DNA from: Candidatus Rifleibacteriota bacterium
GTDB taxonomy: Bacteria; Riflebacteria; Ozemobacteria; Ozemobacterales; Ozemobacteraceae
NCBI GenBank assembly: GCA_017526725.1
Contig: JAFXRA010000085.1
Coordinates: 1-7,518, forward strand
Length of the DNA stretch: 7,518 nucleotides
Reading direction: 5' to 3'
Every line of letters begins with the position of its first letter. The stretch's first letter is position 1. Below are positions 1 to 6,395 of the stretch, piece by piece. Below the pieces are notes generated by a model, which was not told the origin of the DNA, ran no database searches, and worked only from the letters and a program-made list of their open reading frames with translations. The position numbers were made by a program, and so were the translations under genes.

Positions 1-57
1 AATTTGCTGAGCTTCATAGGAGGTATCAGCAATGACGGATTCATATATATTAGTCAT
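1..57 (-). CDS. Start of an unidentified gene downstream of flhG (partial)
   Basis: An open frame begins with ATG at 57-55 and runs off the window edge after 19 codons (MTNIYESVIADTSYEAQQI). An AGGAGG Shine-Dalgarno lies at 70-75, 12 nt before the ATG and inside the end of flhG; the flhG stop codon is at 60-62. The position suggests a further co-transcribed flagellar gene. In many genomes flhG is followed by fliA or chemotaxis genes, but these 19 residues are too few to recognise a family, so no function is proposed. That a gene starts here is moderately secure because of the strong ribosome binding site and the tight spacing. Confidence 0.55.
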   Translation of the reverse strand, partial: MTNIYESVIADTSYEAQQI

Positions 58-59
58 TA

Positions 60-1001
60 TTAATCTTTCCCTCCTTTAAATATTTTAGCAAGCCTTTTGA
101 AAAATCCTTCATTTTCTTCTTCGTTATTTTTTAATTGTTCAGGTAATTCATAGAACGATTGCGATACTATTTTTCGCAACTCTACCGCAACGGGTGACAT
201 TGGTGAAAACAACATCAGCGGCGTTTGCTGTCTTACCGCAATGTGCATATTTCTATCCTGCTTAAGACAGCCTAGGTAATGCACCTCGAAATCATTAAGA
301 TATTCTTTTGCAACCTTTGAAAGTCTACCGTATATCTGTGCACCTTCTTCATTGTCGTCAACCTTATTAACTAAGGCCGTTACATATGCATCAGGTCTTT
401 TATTGCTTAATACTTTTATTATTCCAAAAGCATCTACTAGAGATGTGGGTTCTGTGGTTGTAATGACAACAACCTGATCTGCTGCCTGGCAAAAAGATAT
501 GACACTTTTGCTGATTCCTGCACCTGTGTCTATGAGAAGAAAATCTGTTTTGTCTTCTAAAAATCTAAGCTGATTAAACAGGCGTTCTGCTTTATCTTGT
601 TCTAAATCGGCTAATTCCATTACTCCGGAACCGCCAGCAATAATTTGTATGCCGTATGGACCTGAAACCATGATGTTGTCTATATCCATATCGCCGTTTA
701 TGACATCCATAAGGTTGTATTTTGGTCTTATTCCGAAGACAACATCTATATTAGCAAGACCAAGGTCAGCATCGAGTATAATGACTCTTTGTCCAGCTTG
801 AGCTAAGCAAATTGCTAAATTAGCTACTAGGCTGGTTTTCCCAACTCCACCTTTGCCAGAAGTAACAGTGATAGTTCTAGCTATTTTTTCCCCGGCTTTT
901 CTTGGGGTTCTAGCTTCTAGTCTCTTGAATACATAAGGCTGAATTTCGTGCTTGGTTTCAGCTATTATGGCTTCAATTGGCTTCATTATAGGTTCTGGCA
1001 T
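60..1001 (-). CDS. flhG: FlhG/MinD-family ATPase (flagellar number/placement regulator)
   Basis: This 313-residue protein is a complete SIMIBI-class MinD/ParA-type ATPase. A deviant Walker A motif (SGKGGVGKT) is at 48-56 with Lys50 and Lys55, the A' motif LDADLGLANID at 76-86, and Walker B LLIDTGAG at 155-162 with Asp158. The C-terminal helix FFKRLAKIFKGGKD (300-313) is amphipathic and basic like the MinD membrane-targeting sequence, so ATP-dependent membrane binding is likely. FlhG normally limits flagellar number and stimulates the GTPase FlhF through an N-terminal DQAxxLR motif. Here the first 40 residues lack that motif, which is instead found on the protein encoded just upstream. The gene starts 1 nt after that gene's stop, with AGGAA about 9 nt before the ATG; Met6 is an alternative start. 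The FlhG identity is inferred from family plus operon position; a generic MinD-like name would also fit. Confidence 0.9.
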   Translation of the reverse strand: MPEPIMKPIEAIIAETKHEIQPYVFKRLEARTPRKAGEKIARTITVTSGKGGVGKTSLVANLAICLAQAGQRVIILDADLGLANIDVVFGIRPKYNLMDVINGDMDIDNIMVSGPYGIQIIAGGSGVMELADLEQDKAERLFNQLRFLEDKTDFLLIDTGAGISKSVISFCQAADQVVVITTTEPTSLVDAFGIIKVLSNKRPDAYVTALVNKVDDNEEGAQIYGRLSKVAKEYLNDFEVHYLGCLKQDRNMHIAVRQQTPLMLFSPMSPVAVELRKIVSQSFYELPEQLKNNEEENEGFFKRLAKIFKGGKD

Positions 1002-1002
1002 A

Positions 1003-1809
1003 TTAATGTGTTCCTAGTCTTAAATTAACGATGTTTTCACTGAAAGCGTACATAAAATCACTCTTTGATGAATCATCAGCGGATTTTAACTCTCTAAGTT
1101 CACCTTCGTTAACTGGGGGAATGTATCTATTTGTAGAGAGTACCACCCCAGCATTAGTTAGGTCAATACCTAAAAATTGTTTTGCAACATTTTTTATTCT
1201 GGTAGTGGCATTACTATCTGTTAAAAAGGGTTTCGAAGAAAACTCAAGAATTTTTATCGAAGAATTTATTTTTAAACTAAAAAGATTTTTTACTATTTCA
1301 TAACCTTTGATAATTGAGTCGTTATGAGTCGGAAGCATTATGTAAAGCGAATTTGCAGCTTTTAATAAATAAGAATAATATGGAATGTCACTTGAATTTA
1401 CCGTAATCCATACTTCTCTTTGTTTGTCAAGGGCTTGTGAAATATTTTTTAAAAATCCAAAACATTCGGAATCTGTTTTCCCTGTCATATCAAGTAATTC
1501 TAACTGTTTTGGAAGCACAGGGAAGGGGAGCTCATCTGGTTTCATTTTTGTTAAAATATTTTTTTTGATTAAATCAGCCTGGTCCCAGAGATAAATGTTT
1601 GATTGGTTTTCGGTTATTTGAGACAGCCAGTTTTGAATTTCTGGGTAATCTGCGTCTATTGAATCAGGATAAATTAAGATGTGAGCAGAAAGCGGAGAAA
1701 TACGTCTGATTTTCCCGAGAAAATCCTGAGTAGATTCCGCTTTCTGTTTAGTAACAATTTTATCAAAATTAGCTCTTAATTCTCTGAGAGAAGTTGCCTG
1801 ATCACGCAT
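1003..1809 (-). CDS. FlhG-like pseudo-ATPase carrying the DQAxxLR motif
   Basis: This 268-residue protein occupies the slot where flhF usually sits, but it is not FlhF: there is no SRP-type GTPase motif. Residues 3-9 are DQATSLR, a perfect match to the DQAxxLR motif by which FlhG activates FlhF. The rest aligns with the downstream FlhG. Residues 44-80 match its residues 44-80 without a gap. Residues 151-213 match 173-235 at a constant offset of 22, including AAxxxxxxxPTxxxS-type core spacing and VAKQFLGIDL against VAKEYL. The nucleotide-binding residues are gone: the P-loop position reads PDSIDADYP, Lys50 and Lys55 become Ser and Tyr, A' Asp77 becomes Gln, and Walker B is replaced by ITVNSS. 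No membrane-targeting helix ends the protein. It starts 3 nt after the flhA stop, with GAGGGG ahead of the ATG. I infer a degenerate FlhG paralogue that may pair with the intact copy; the fold assignment rests on visual alignment. Confidence 0.75.
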   Translation of the reverse strand: MRDQATSLRELRANFDKIVTKQKAESTQDFLGKIRRISPLSAHILIYPDSIDADYPEIQNWLSQITENQSNIYLWDQADLIKKNILTKMKPDELPFPVLPKQLELLDMTGKTDSECFGFLKNISQALDKQREVWITVNSSDIPYYSYLLKAANSLYIMLPTHNDSIIKGYEIVKNLFSLKINSSIKILEFSSKPFLTDSNATTRIKNVAKQFLGIDLTNAGVVLSTNRYIPPVNEGELRELKSADDSSKSDFMYAFSENIVNLRLGTH

Positions 1810-1812
1810 TTA

Positions 1813-3048
1813 TTATTTCCCCCTCAAAGATATTAAGCCAATTGATTCTAACTTAATAGAATTAGGAATTTCGTTATAAGCTAATACAACAAGCTTTGGC
1901 GCCATTCTTTCTGTCAGACGTTTAATGCTTAGTCGTAATGCAGAATTACAAAGTATTATAGGAGTAATGCCTTCATTAATTACTTCTTCAATTTTTTCTC
2001 TTATACTTTCTAAGAGCTTAGAAGCAGAGTTCGGATCTATAGCTAATTGAACCTGTCCATCTATTTTTTGAAGAGCGTTAGCTAGACTTTGTTCTAATTG
2101 AGGTTCTAGTGAAAGAACTCGCAGAACTTCGTCTGAGCCTAATAATGGCTTAACTATATGTCGTGCAAGTCCCTGTCGGGCTACTTCTGTAAGAGTATCT
2201 AAGTCATTGATACCTTTACAATCTGCAAGAGCTTCCAGAATACTGCCTATATATTTAATTGTTACACCTTCTCTAAGAAGGTTTTGAAGTATTTTTAACA
2301 ATACTGACTGACTGATGATATTAGGTATAACTTCATCGTGCAGTAATGGGTTAGTCTTTTTCAAACTGTCAAGCAGTTGCTGAACTTCTTGTCGGCCAAG
2401 AATTTCGTCTGCATTTTTGCGAATAATTTCTGTTAAATGTGTAGCAATAACTGTGCACGGGTCAACTACAGTATAACCAGACATTTCTGCTTTATCACGT
2501 GAAGAAGCAGGAATCCAGATAGCTGGCATTCCAAATGCCGGTTCCTGAACTTCTATACCATTTATCTTATTTGCTACAGGTTCTGTTTCCATAGCAAGAT
2601 AGTTTTCTGGCATTATTTCATAAGAAGCATATTCACTGCCTTTAATCTTAAATACATAAGAATTTGGACTTAGCTGAATATTATCTCTAATACGAATTGC
2701 AGGAACAATAAGACCTAAATCCATTGCAATCTGTCTTCTTATTAGAGCAATTCTGTTAAGTAAATCTCCTCCTTGATTTGAATCGCAGAGAGGAATAAGG
2801 TTGTATCCAATTTCTAATTCAAGCTGGTCAACGGTTAATAGAGAAGAAACATCTTCTGGCCCATTTGCTGCACTTTCTGCTTTCTTTTCTGCTTCTTGGG
2901 TTTCTTTTTGTTTTTCTTCGGCTTCTTCTTCGTTTCTTTTGGAAACATAGGCCAAGGTTCCGAATATAATTGCCAACAAGATAAAGCTTACTTTAGGTAA
3001 ACCTGGGATTAAAGCCAAGAATAGTAAAGAACCTGATGTAATTCCCAA
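1813..3048 (-). CDS. flhA: FlhA, C-terminal part (TM7-8 and cytoplasmic export domain), after in-frame TGA
   Basis: This is the second part of flhA, in the same frame as the upstream part and separated from it by one TGA (3091-3093) plus 14 sense codons. The coordinates given start at an in-frame TTG (3046-3048). No Shine-Dalgarno precedes that TTG at a usable distance, so independent initiation looks weak. It holds the last two membrane segments (fragment residues 5-37, with the LIPGLPK turn), a Glu/Lys/Ala-rich linker (about 38-62), and the full FlhA cytoplasmic domain. That domain includes the conserved stretches TVIATHLTEII, GRQEVQQLLD and LLKILQNLLREGVTI. The cytoplasmic domain forms the nonameric ring that docks chaperone-substrate complexes. 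The 411 codons contain no further stop or frameshift. Either UGA is read through to give a 701-residue FlhA of normal length, or this is a recently broken gene. Confidence 0.85.
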   Translation of the reverse strand: MGITSGSLLFLALIPGLPKVSFILLAIIFGTLAYVSKRNEEEAEEKQKETQEAEKKAESAANGPEDVSSLLTVDQLELEIGYNLIPLCDSNQGGDLLNRIALIRRQIAMDLGLIVPAIRIRDNIQLSPNSYVFKIKGSEYASYEIMPENYLAMETEPVANKINGIEVQEPAFGMPAIWIPASSRDKAEMSGYTVVDPCTVIATHLTEIIRKNADEILGRQEVQQLLDSLKKTNPLLHDEVIPNIISQSVLLKILQNLLREGVTIKYIGSILEALADCKGINDLDTLTEVARQGLARHIVKPLLGSDEVLRVLSLEPQLEQSLANALQKIDGQVQLAIDPNSASKLLESIREKIEEVINEGITPIILCNSALRLSIKRLTERMAPKLVVLAYNEIPNSIKLESIGLISLRGK

Positions 3049-3093
3049 AATTTTAGCTTTGGAGAGTAACTGTGTTGTGACTTCTTCTCCTCA
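3049..3093 (-). other. In-frame TGA in flhA with adjoining stem-loop (possible recoding site or nonsense mutation)
   Basis: The TGA at 3091-3093 follows ...TRSSSNFS and is followed in the same frame by GEEVTTQLLSKAKI, which matches the usual FlhA continuation (G-E-x-x-x-x-Q-L). In homologues the TGA position is normally a hydrophobic residue such as Leu or Val; TTA to TGA is a single base change. The transcript can fold from the base directly after the UGA. GGAGA (3086-3090) pairs with UCUCC (3061-3065). After a 4-nt bulge, GUCAC (3077-3081) pairs with GUUAC (3066-3070) with one mismatch, around a 6-nt loop. The AGGAGA after the TGA also resembles a Shine-Dalgarno, but no start codon follows within 12 nt. 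Confidence 0.8.
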
Positions 3094-3918
3094 GCTGAAA
3101 TTAGAGCTTGAACGGGTTACTACTATACCTGTAGCTGTAGAAATTAATAAGCTCGGAATCTGAGAGCACAGACCGTCACCAACTGTATATAGTGCATAAG
3201 CAGAAAGAGCATCCATCGCGTTTTCTCCACGAGAAATAACGCCTATTAAAATGCCTCCTAAAAGATTTATTACAGTTATTATTATGCCGGCAATTGAATC
3301 GTTTTTAACAAATTTACTGGCACCATCCATAGCCCCATAAAAATCTGCTTCTCTAGATAGATTCAGACGGCGTCTTGTTGCTTCATCCTGATCAATTGCA
3401 CCTGCGTTTAAATCAGCATCTATAGCCATACCTTTAATAGGCATTGCATCAAGAGTAAATCTTGCTGATACTTCAGCAACACGTTCAGCGCCCTTGGTAA
3501 TTACCAAAAACTGAATTAATACAAGAATAAGGAATACAACAAAACCTACAACGTAGTTCCCGCCAACAACAAAGTTGCCAAATGATTTTATAAGGCTCAT
3601 GGTGGCACCTTGACCAGATAAAATCAGTCTGGTTGTGCTGACATTAAGAGCTAGTCTGAAAAGTGTTGTAATCAGTAAAAGACTTGGGAAAACTGAGAAT
3701 TGCAGTGCGTCGTGATTGAATATAGAAACTAATAATACAGTTAATGAAATAGCTATATTTAGTGTTAAAAGAACATCTAATATTCTGGCAGGAACAGGAA
3801 TAATCAAGGTTAATACAATTAAAACGACACCAAAAGCAAATATGATATCTTTGCTCTTTAATATCATAGAAAGGGGCACCGCATTTAGAACGTTGCTGCC
3901 TTTAGTTTCAGTTGCCAT
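3091..3918 (-). CDS. flhA: FlhA, N-terminal part (TM1-6 and FHIPEP loop), ends at in-frame TGA
   Basis: This is the membrane half of the export-apparatus protein FlhA, which couples ion flow to flagellar protein secretion. The 275 codons before the TGA cover about six transmembrane segments. They include the FHIPEP signature with [22 protein letters not shown] at about 152-173. Conserved charged residues visible are R146, R153, D157, D207 (KND) and D248 (VGDG). The fragment stops in the loop before TM7, leaving out TM7-8 and the cytoplasmic domain, so it cannot be a full FlhA on its own. The ATG at 3916-3918 is fixed because an in-frame TAG lies six codons upstream with no other start between. 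The ribosome site is weak (AAAGAG close by, AGGA 13 nt away). Unlike its neighbours it is preceded by a 180-nt gap with a candidate promoter. Family identity is secure; whether it functions depends on the TGA. Confidence 0.92.
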   Translation of the reverse strand: MATETKGSNVLNAVPLSMILKSKDIIFAFGVVLIVLTLIIPVPARILDVLLTLNIAISLTVLLVSIFNHDALQFSVFPSLLLITTLFRLALNVSTTRLILSGQGATMSLIKSFGNFVVGGNYVVGFVVFLILVLIQFLVITKGAERVAEVSARFTLDAMPIKGMAIDADLNAGAIDQDEATRRRLNLSREADFYGAMDGASKFVKNDSIAGIIITVINLLGGILIGVISRGENAMDALSAYALYTVGDGLCSQIPSLLISTATGIVVTRSSSNFS

Positions 3919-4010
3919 TTGCTCTTTAAATTCCTGCTAGTTTTAGATGTAAATTGGATGGAATGCACGTTTTAGGGGTTTGGAACTGTCTAAAATTATG
4001 CACAGAATTT

Positions 4011-4040
4011 AGTATAGTACAAGTGAAATATTTTTTGCAA
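4011..4040 (-). promoter_or_regulatory. Candidate internal sigma70-type promoter before flhA
   Basis: In the flhB-flhA gap the minus strand has TTGCAA (4035-4040, 4 of 6 to the -35 consensus), an 18-nt AT-rich spacer, and TATACT (4011-4016, 5 of 6 to the -10 consensus). A start near 4004 would give a leader of about 86 nt before the flhA ATG. No terminator hairpin is visible after flhB, so this would supplement read-through rather than start a separate unit. AT-rich sequence produces such matches by chance, so it remains a candidate. Confidence 0.4.
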
Positions 4041-4098
4041 TAGTCAAAAAAATTATTTTTAAGATTGTGAATTATTTAACTACCAACTTTATGCACGG

Positions 4099-5322
4099 CT
4101 ATGCTGCTTTTCTTTGTCGTTCTCTAAAAATCTGACCAAGTATTTCAGCTACAGCAGTCCAAAGATCTTGTGGTATTTCATCGCCCACATTGGCTTTTTT
4201 AAACATTTCACGGGCTAAAGGTTTATTTTCAACTATAGGAACGTTATTTTCCTTTGCAATTTCTTTAATTTTCTGTGCAATGAGGCCTGTGCCCATTGCA
4301 ACAATCAACGGAGCCGGAGTTTCACCCGGAATATATTTAAGAGCAACAGCAATATGGGTCGGGTTTGTTACTACAACAGTAGCTTTTGGAACTTCTTCCA
4401 TCTGACGGCGTGCAGAAGCTCTTCGCTGTAATTCCCTGATTTTTTGCTTAACGTGCGGGTCTCCTTCTTGTTGTTTGTGTTCTTCTTTGATGTCTTCTTT
4501 AGACATTTTCAAGCTTTCATCATAGCGCCATTTCTGGAAAAACCAGTCTGCAATTGCTAATACTAAAAAAATCAGAATGATTTTTATCGCCATAGCATAG
4601 CAGATATCAAGCAAAGTTCCAAAAGAATATACCGGATTAGATTTTATAAAGCCTATAAATTTTGGAAATTCTTCTTTTATAGTAGAGTAGGGCACGTAGG
4701 CAACAATAAATATCTTTAAGAAAGATTTAACCAATTCTGCAACCATTTTCCATGAAAACATATTTTGTATGTTTGAAACAGGATTCATTCTGTCAAAATT
4801 TGGTGTCATTGGATCAAATCTGAATAGAAAACCAATTTGTATAACATTTGAAAAAATAGCTGCCAGCATTATTGCCAGCATGAAAGGTATTGTTATAATC
4901 AATGTTACCATAATGAACTGATTTAAAAGAATGAGAGCTTCATTTAAAGTAAGATTAGACTGCAAAATCTGACCAAAGCAGTATCGCATAAAATCTGCAC
5001 ATCGGCTATACATATTTGCTCCGTATGCACGAAGCATTAAAAAACCTGCTAAAAGAATTACTACGGAACCTAAGTCTTGGGATTTTGCTACATTGCCTTC
5101 TTGAACGGCGTCACGTTTACGTTTTTCAGTAGCTTCTTCAGTCTTTTCTCCTGCGAACATCTGCAGGTCGAAAGGAATGTCGGAGATGGTTAAATAGTTG
5201 GAATTGTTATAATTGTTAGAATAGTTGAAATAGTTGGATTCGTTTGAATCGTTGTAAATAGGTTGGTCTGGCTTAGAGCTTAGAGCTTGAAGCTTAATGC
5301 TTAAATCTAATTCTTCAGTCAT
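4099..5322 (-). CDS. flhB: FlhB, flagellar export substrate-specificity switch protein
   Basis: FlhB is an inner-membrane export component whose cytoplasmic domain cleaves itself at NPTH to switch secretion from rod/hook to filament substrates. This 407-residue protein has the canonical core from G58 (GEKTEEATEKRKRDA). It has four membrane segments at about 84-102, 133-160, 193-212 and 236-262, the conserved MSKEDIKEEHKQQEGDP at 273-289, and the autocleavage motif NPTH at 320-323. In Salmonella FlhB (383 residues) NPTH is at 269-272, so this copy has about 50 extra N-terminal residues. That extension includes an Asn/Ser/Tyr-rich stretch at 24-43, then DIPFDLQMFA. I start at the ATG 5320-5322, which overlaps the fliR stop as TAATG and implies translational coupling. 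An ATG 28 codons further upstream would lie wholly inside the fliR tail with no support. The gene ends in TAG. Confidence 0.95.
   Translation of the reverse strand: MTEELDLSIKLQALSSKPDQPIYNDSNESNYFNYSNNYNNSNYLTISDIPFDLQMFAGEKTEEATEKRKRDAVQEGNVAKSQDLGSVVILLAGFLMLRAYGANMYSRCADFMRYCFGQILQSNLTLNEALILLNQFIMVTLIITIPFMLAIMLAAIFSNVIQIGFLFRFDPMTPNFDRMNPVSNIQNMFSWKMVAELVKSFLKIFIVAYVPYSTIKEEFPKFIGFIKSNPVYSFGTLLDICYAMAIKIILIFLVLAIADWFFQKWRYDESLKMSKEDIKEEHKQQEGDPHVKQKIRELQRRASARRQMEEVPKATVVVTNPTHIAVALKYIPGETPAPLIVAMGTGLIAQKIKEIAKENNVPIVENKPLAREMFKKANVGDEIPQDLWTAVAEILGQIFRERQRKAA
5194..5253 (-). repeat. Low-complexity Asn/Ser/Tyr-coding repeat inside flhB
   Basis: Codons 24-43 of flhB are built from imperfect repeats of AACTATT- and AACAATT-like units on the coding strand (plus strand: several ATAGTTG and ATTGTTA units at roughly 9-nt spacing). 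They encode 20 residues made almost only of Asn, Ser and Tyr, with Asp, Glu and Phe. It lies between the start codon and the conserved FlhB core and is probably disordered. Such repeats can change length by slippage; changes in multiples of three would be tolerated. Confidence 0.6.
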
Positions 5323-6104
5323 TATGCACCGCCCAAATGCTTTAATACAAGCATTACTTCTTCCAGACTCATATTTAGAAGATACTTTATTAAATCTGCT
5401 AAACAATTTATAAAGAAATAAATAACTATCAGACCGATTATTATTTTAACTGCGAAACCTAATTGGAATATATTCATTCGGGGCACAGTTCGTGCAATGA
5501 TACCAAGGGCAACATCACCCACAAGAATAACTGCAATAATCGGCATAGCAATCTGAAGACCGCAAACAAAAATCATTCTGCTGTAAAGCAGGATTTCTTC
5601 TATTACATTCGTAGTTAAAACTAAACCAGCTGGTGGCACCATCTGAAAACTCTGATAAAAAGCTCTTAATATTATTAAGTGACCTCCGAAAAACAAAAAA
5701 AGAAGTGAACCAGAAAGCTGGAGTATTTCTGAAATAATACCTATACTTTGATTAGAACCAGGATCAGCAACCTGTGCATAAGAAAACCCTATTTGCATTC
5801 CTATAATGTTTCCGCCCATTCTTAATGCTGAGGTCATAAACATAACAATAAAGCCTAGCATAAAGCCTAAAGCTAATTCTTTTATTGCCATAATTCCGTA
5901 ACCAACAATACTTAAATCAGGAAGAGTAGTGGTTGCTATTAAATGAGGCAGCATCAGAACAGAACAGAGAGCACAGAGCCCTGCTTTAACTCTTGTTGGA
6001 GCAAGATTATCTGAAAATACTGGTGTGTTTAAAAAAAAGCCGCTGAATCTGACTAAAGCAATCAGAAATAATCCGACCCCATTAAGAAAAGCAGCTTCTG
6101 TCAT
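5322..6104 (-). CDS. fliR: FliR, flagellar export gate membrane protein
   Basis: FliR joins FliP and FliQ in the helical export gate at the centre of the basal body. The 260 residues are the usual length for the family and strongly hydrophobic. The membrane segments start with GLFLIALVRFSGFFLNTPVF (11-30). The conserved GGNIIGMQIGFSYAQVADPGSNQ is at 97-119, followed by SEILQLSGSLLFLFFGGHLIILRAF (125-149). Further hydrophobic stretches at about 173-205 and 215-235 lie around the conserved RTVPRMNIF (205-213). The ATG at 6102-6104 lies 16 nt after the fliQ stop; the ribosome site is weak (GGGA about 12 nt upstream), so coupling to fliQ translation is likely. The TAA stop shares one base with the flhB start. 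The sequence looks intact. Confidence 0.96.
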   Translation of the reverse strand: MTEAAFLNGVGLFLIALVRFSGFFLNTPVFSDNLAPTRVKAGLCALCSVLMLPHLIATTTLPDLSIVGYGIMAIKELALGFMLGFIVMFMTSALRMGGNIIGMQIGFSYAQVADPGSNQSIGIISEILQLSGSLLFLFFGGHLIILRAFYQSFQMVPPAGLVLTTNVIEEILLYSRMIFVCGLQIAMPIIAVILVGDVALGIIARTVPRMNIFQLGFAVKIIIGLIVIYFFINCLADLIKYLLNMSLEEVMLVLKHLGGA

Positions 6105-6120
6105 TTGTTTTTATTCCCGA

Positions 6121-6393
6121 TTACATGCCCGCAAAATTTTGAAGTGAACCCAGCATGTTTGTTGTAAAAGTAATCATATAACTGAGCATCCATCGAGACA
6201 TTCCCATAATTGCTAAAACAGTTATAATCAGTTTGGGAACAATGCTTAAACTTTGCTCTTGAATAGATGTTGCTGTTTGAATGATGCTGATTAAAACACC
6301 AACAATCATTCCTATCAGTAGTATTGGGGTAGTTAATAAAATGCTGACCCAGAAAGTATTTTTTATTAATTCTAATACAACGTATTCTGTCAT
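6121..6393 (-). CDS. fliQ: FliQ, flagellar export gate membrane protein
   Basis: The 90 residues match the standard FliQ length (about 89) and its two-helix hairpin layout. The first membrane helix is at about 14-38 (WVSILLTTPILLIGMIVGVLIS). The conserved IIQTATSIQEQSLSIVPKLI spans 37-56, and a second membrane helix through LAIMGMSRWML spans about 55-78. FliQ surrounds the FliP/FliR core of the export gate in several copies. The ATG (6391-6393) lies 2 nt after the fliP stop. AGGTGG, about 7 nt upstream and inside the last fliP codons, is a good ribosome site. An overlapping 100-codon frame at 6101-6403 is a shadow. Confidence 0.97.
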   Translation of the reverse strand: MTEYVVLELIKNTFWVSILLTTPILLIGMIVGVLISIIQTATSIQEQSLSIVPKLIITVLAIMGMSRWMLSYMITFTTNMLGSLQNFAGM

Positions 6394-6395
6394 TT

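Noticed and set aside
1031..1594. Plus-strand frames opposite the FlhG-like gene (1031-1303 and 1385-1594)
   Set aside because: They are antisense shadows of an AT-rich coding gene, with no ribosome site or recognisable domain.
3091..3093. UGA read as Trp (code 4) or Gly (code 25) throughout the organism
   Set aside because: About 11 Trp positions are all TGG, Gly is written with GGN, and no other in-frame TGA occurs in the window.
1813..3918. Frameshift or insertion in flhA
   Set aside because: Both parts are in the same reading frame and the 14 codons after TGA encode normal FlhA sequence, so only one codon is abnormal.
4030..4090. Terminator after flhB from the T-run at the minus-strand segment near 4045-4052
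   Set aside because: There is a T-rich stretch but no GC-containing stem before it.
3963..4096. Three ATGCAC hexamers (3963, 3998, 4091) in the flhB-flhA gap as a regulator site
   Set aside because: Spacing is irregular, flanks do not match, and the hexamer also occurs at the fliR/flhB junction in coding sequence.
5323..5406. 28 extra codons at the front of flhB
   Set aside because: They lie entirely within the fliR 3' end in another frame. The ATG at 5320-5322 overlapping the fliR stop is the natural coupled start.
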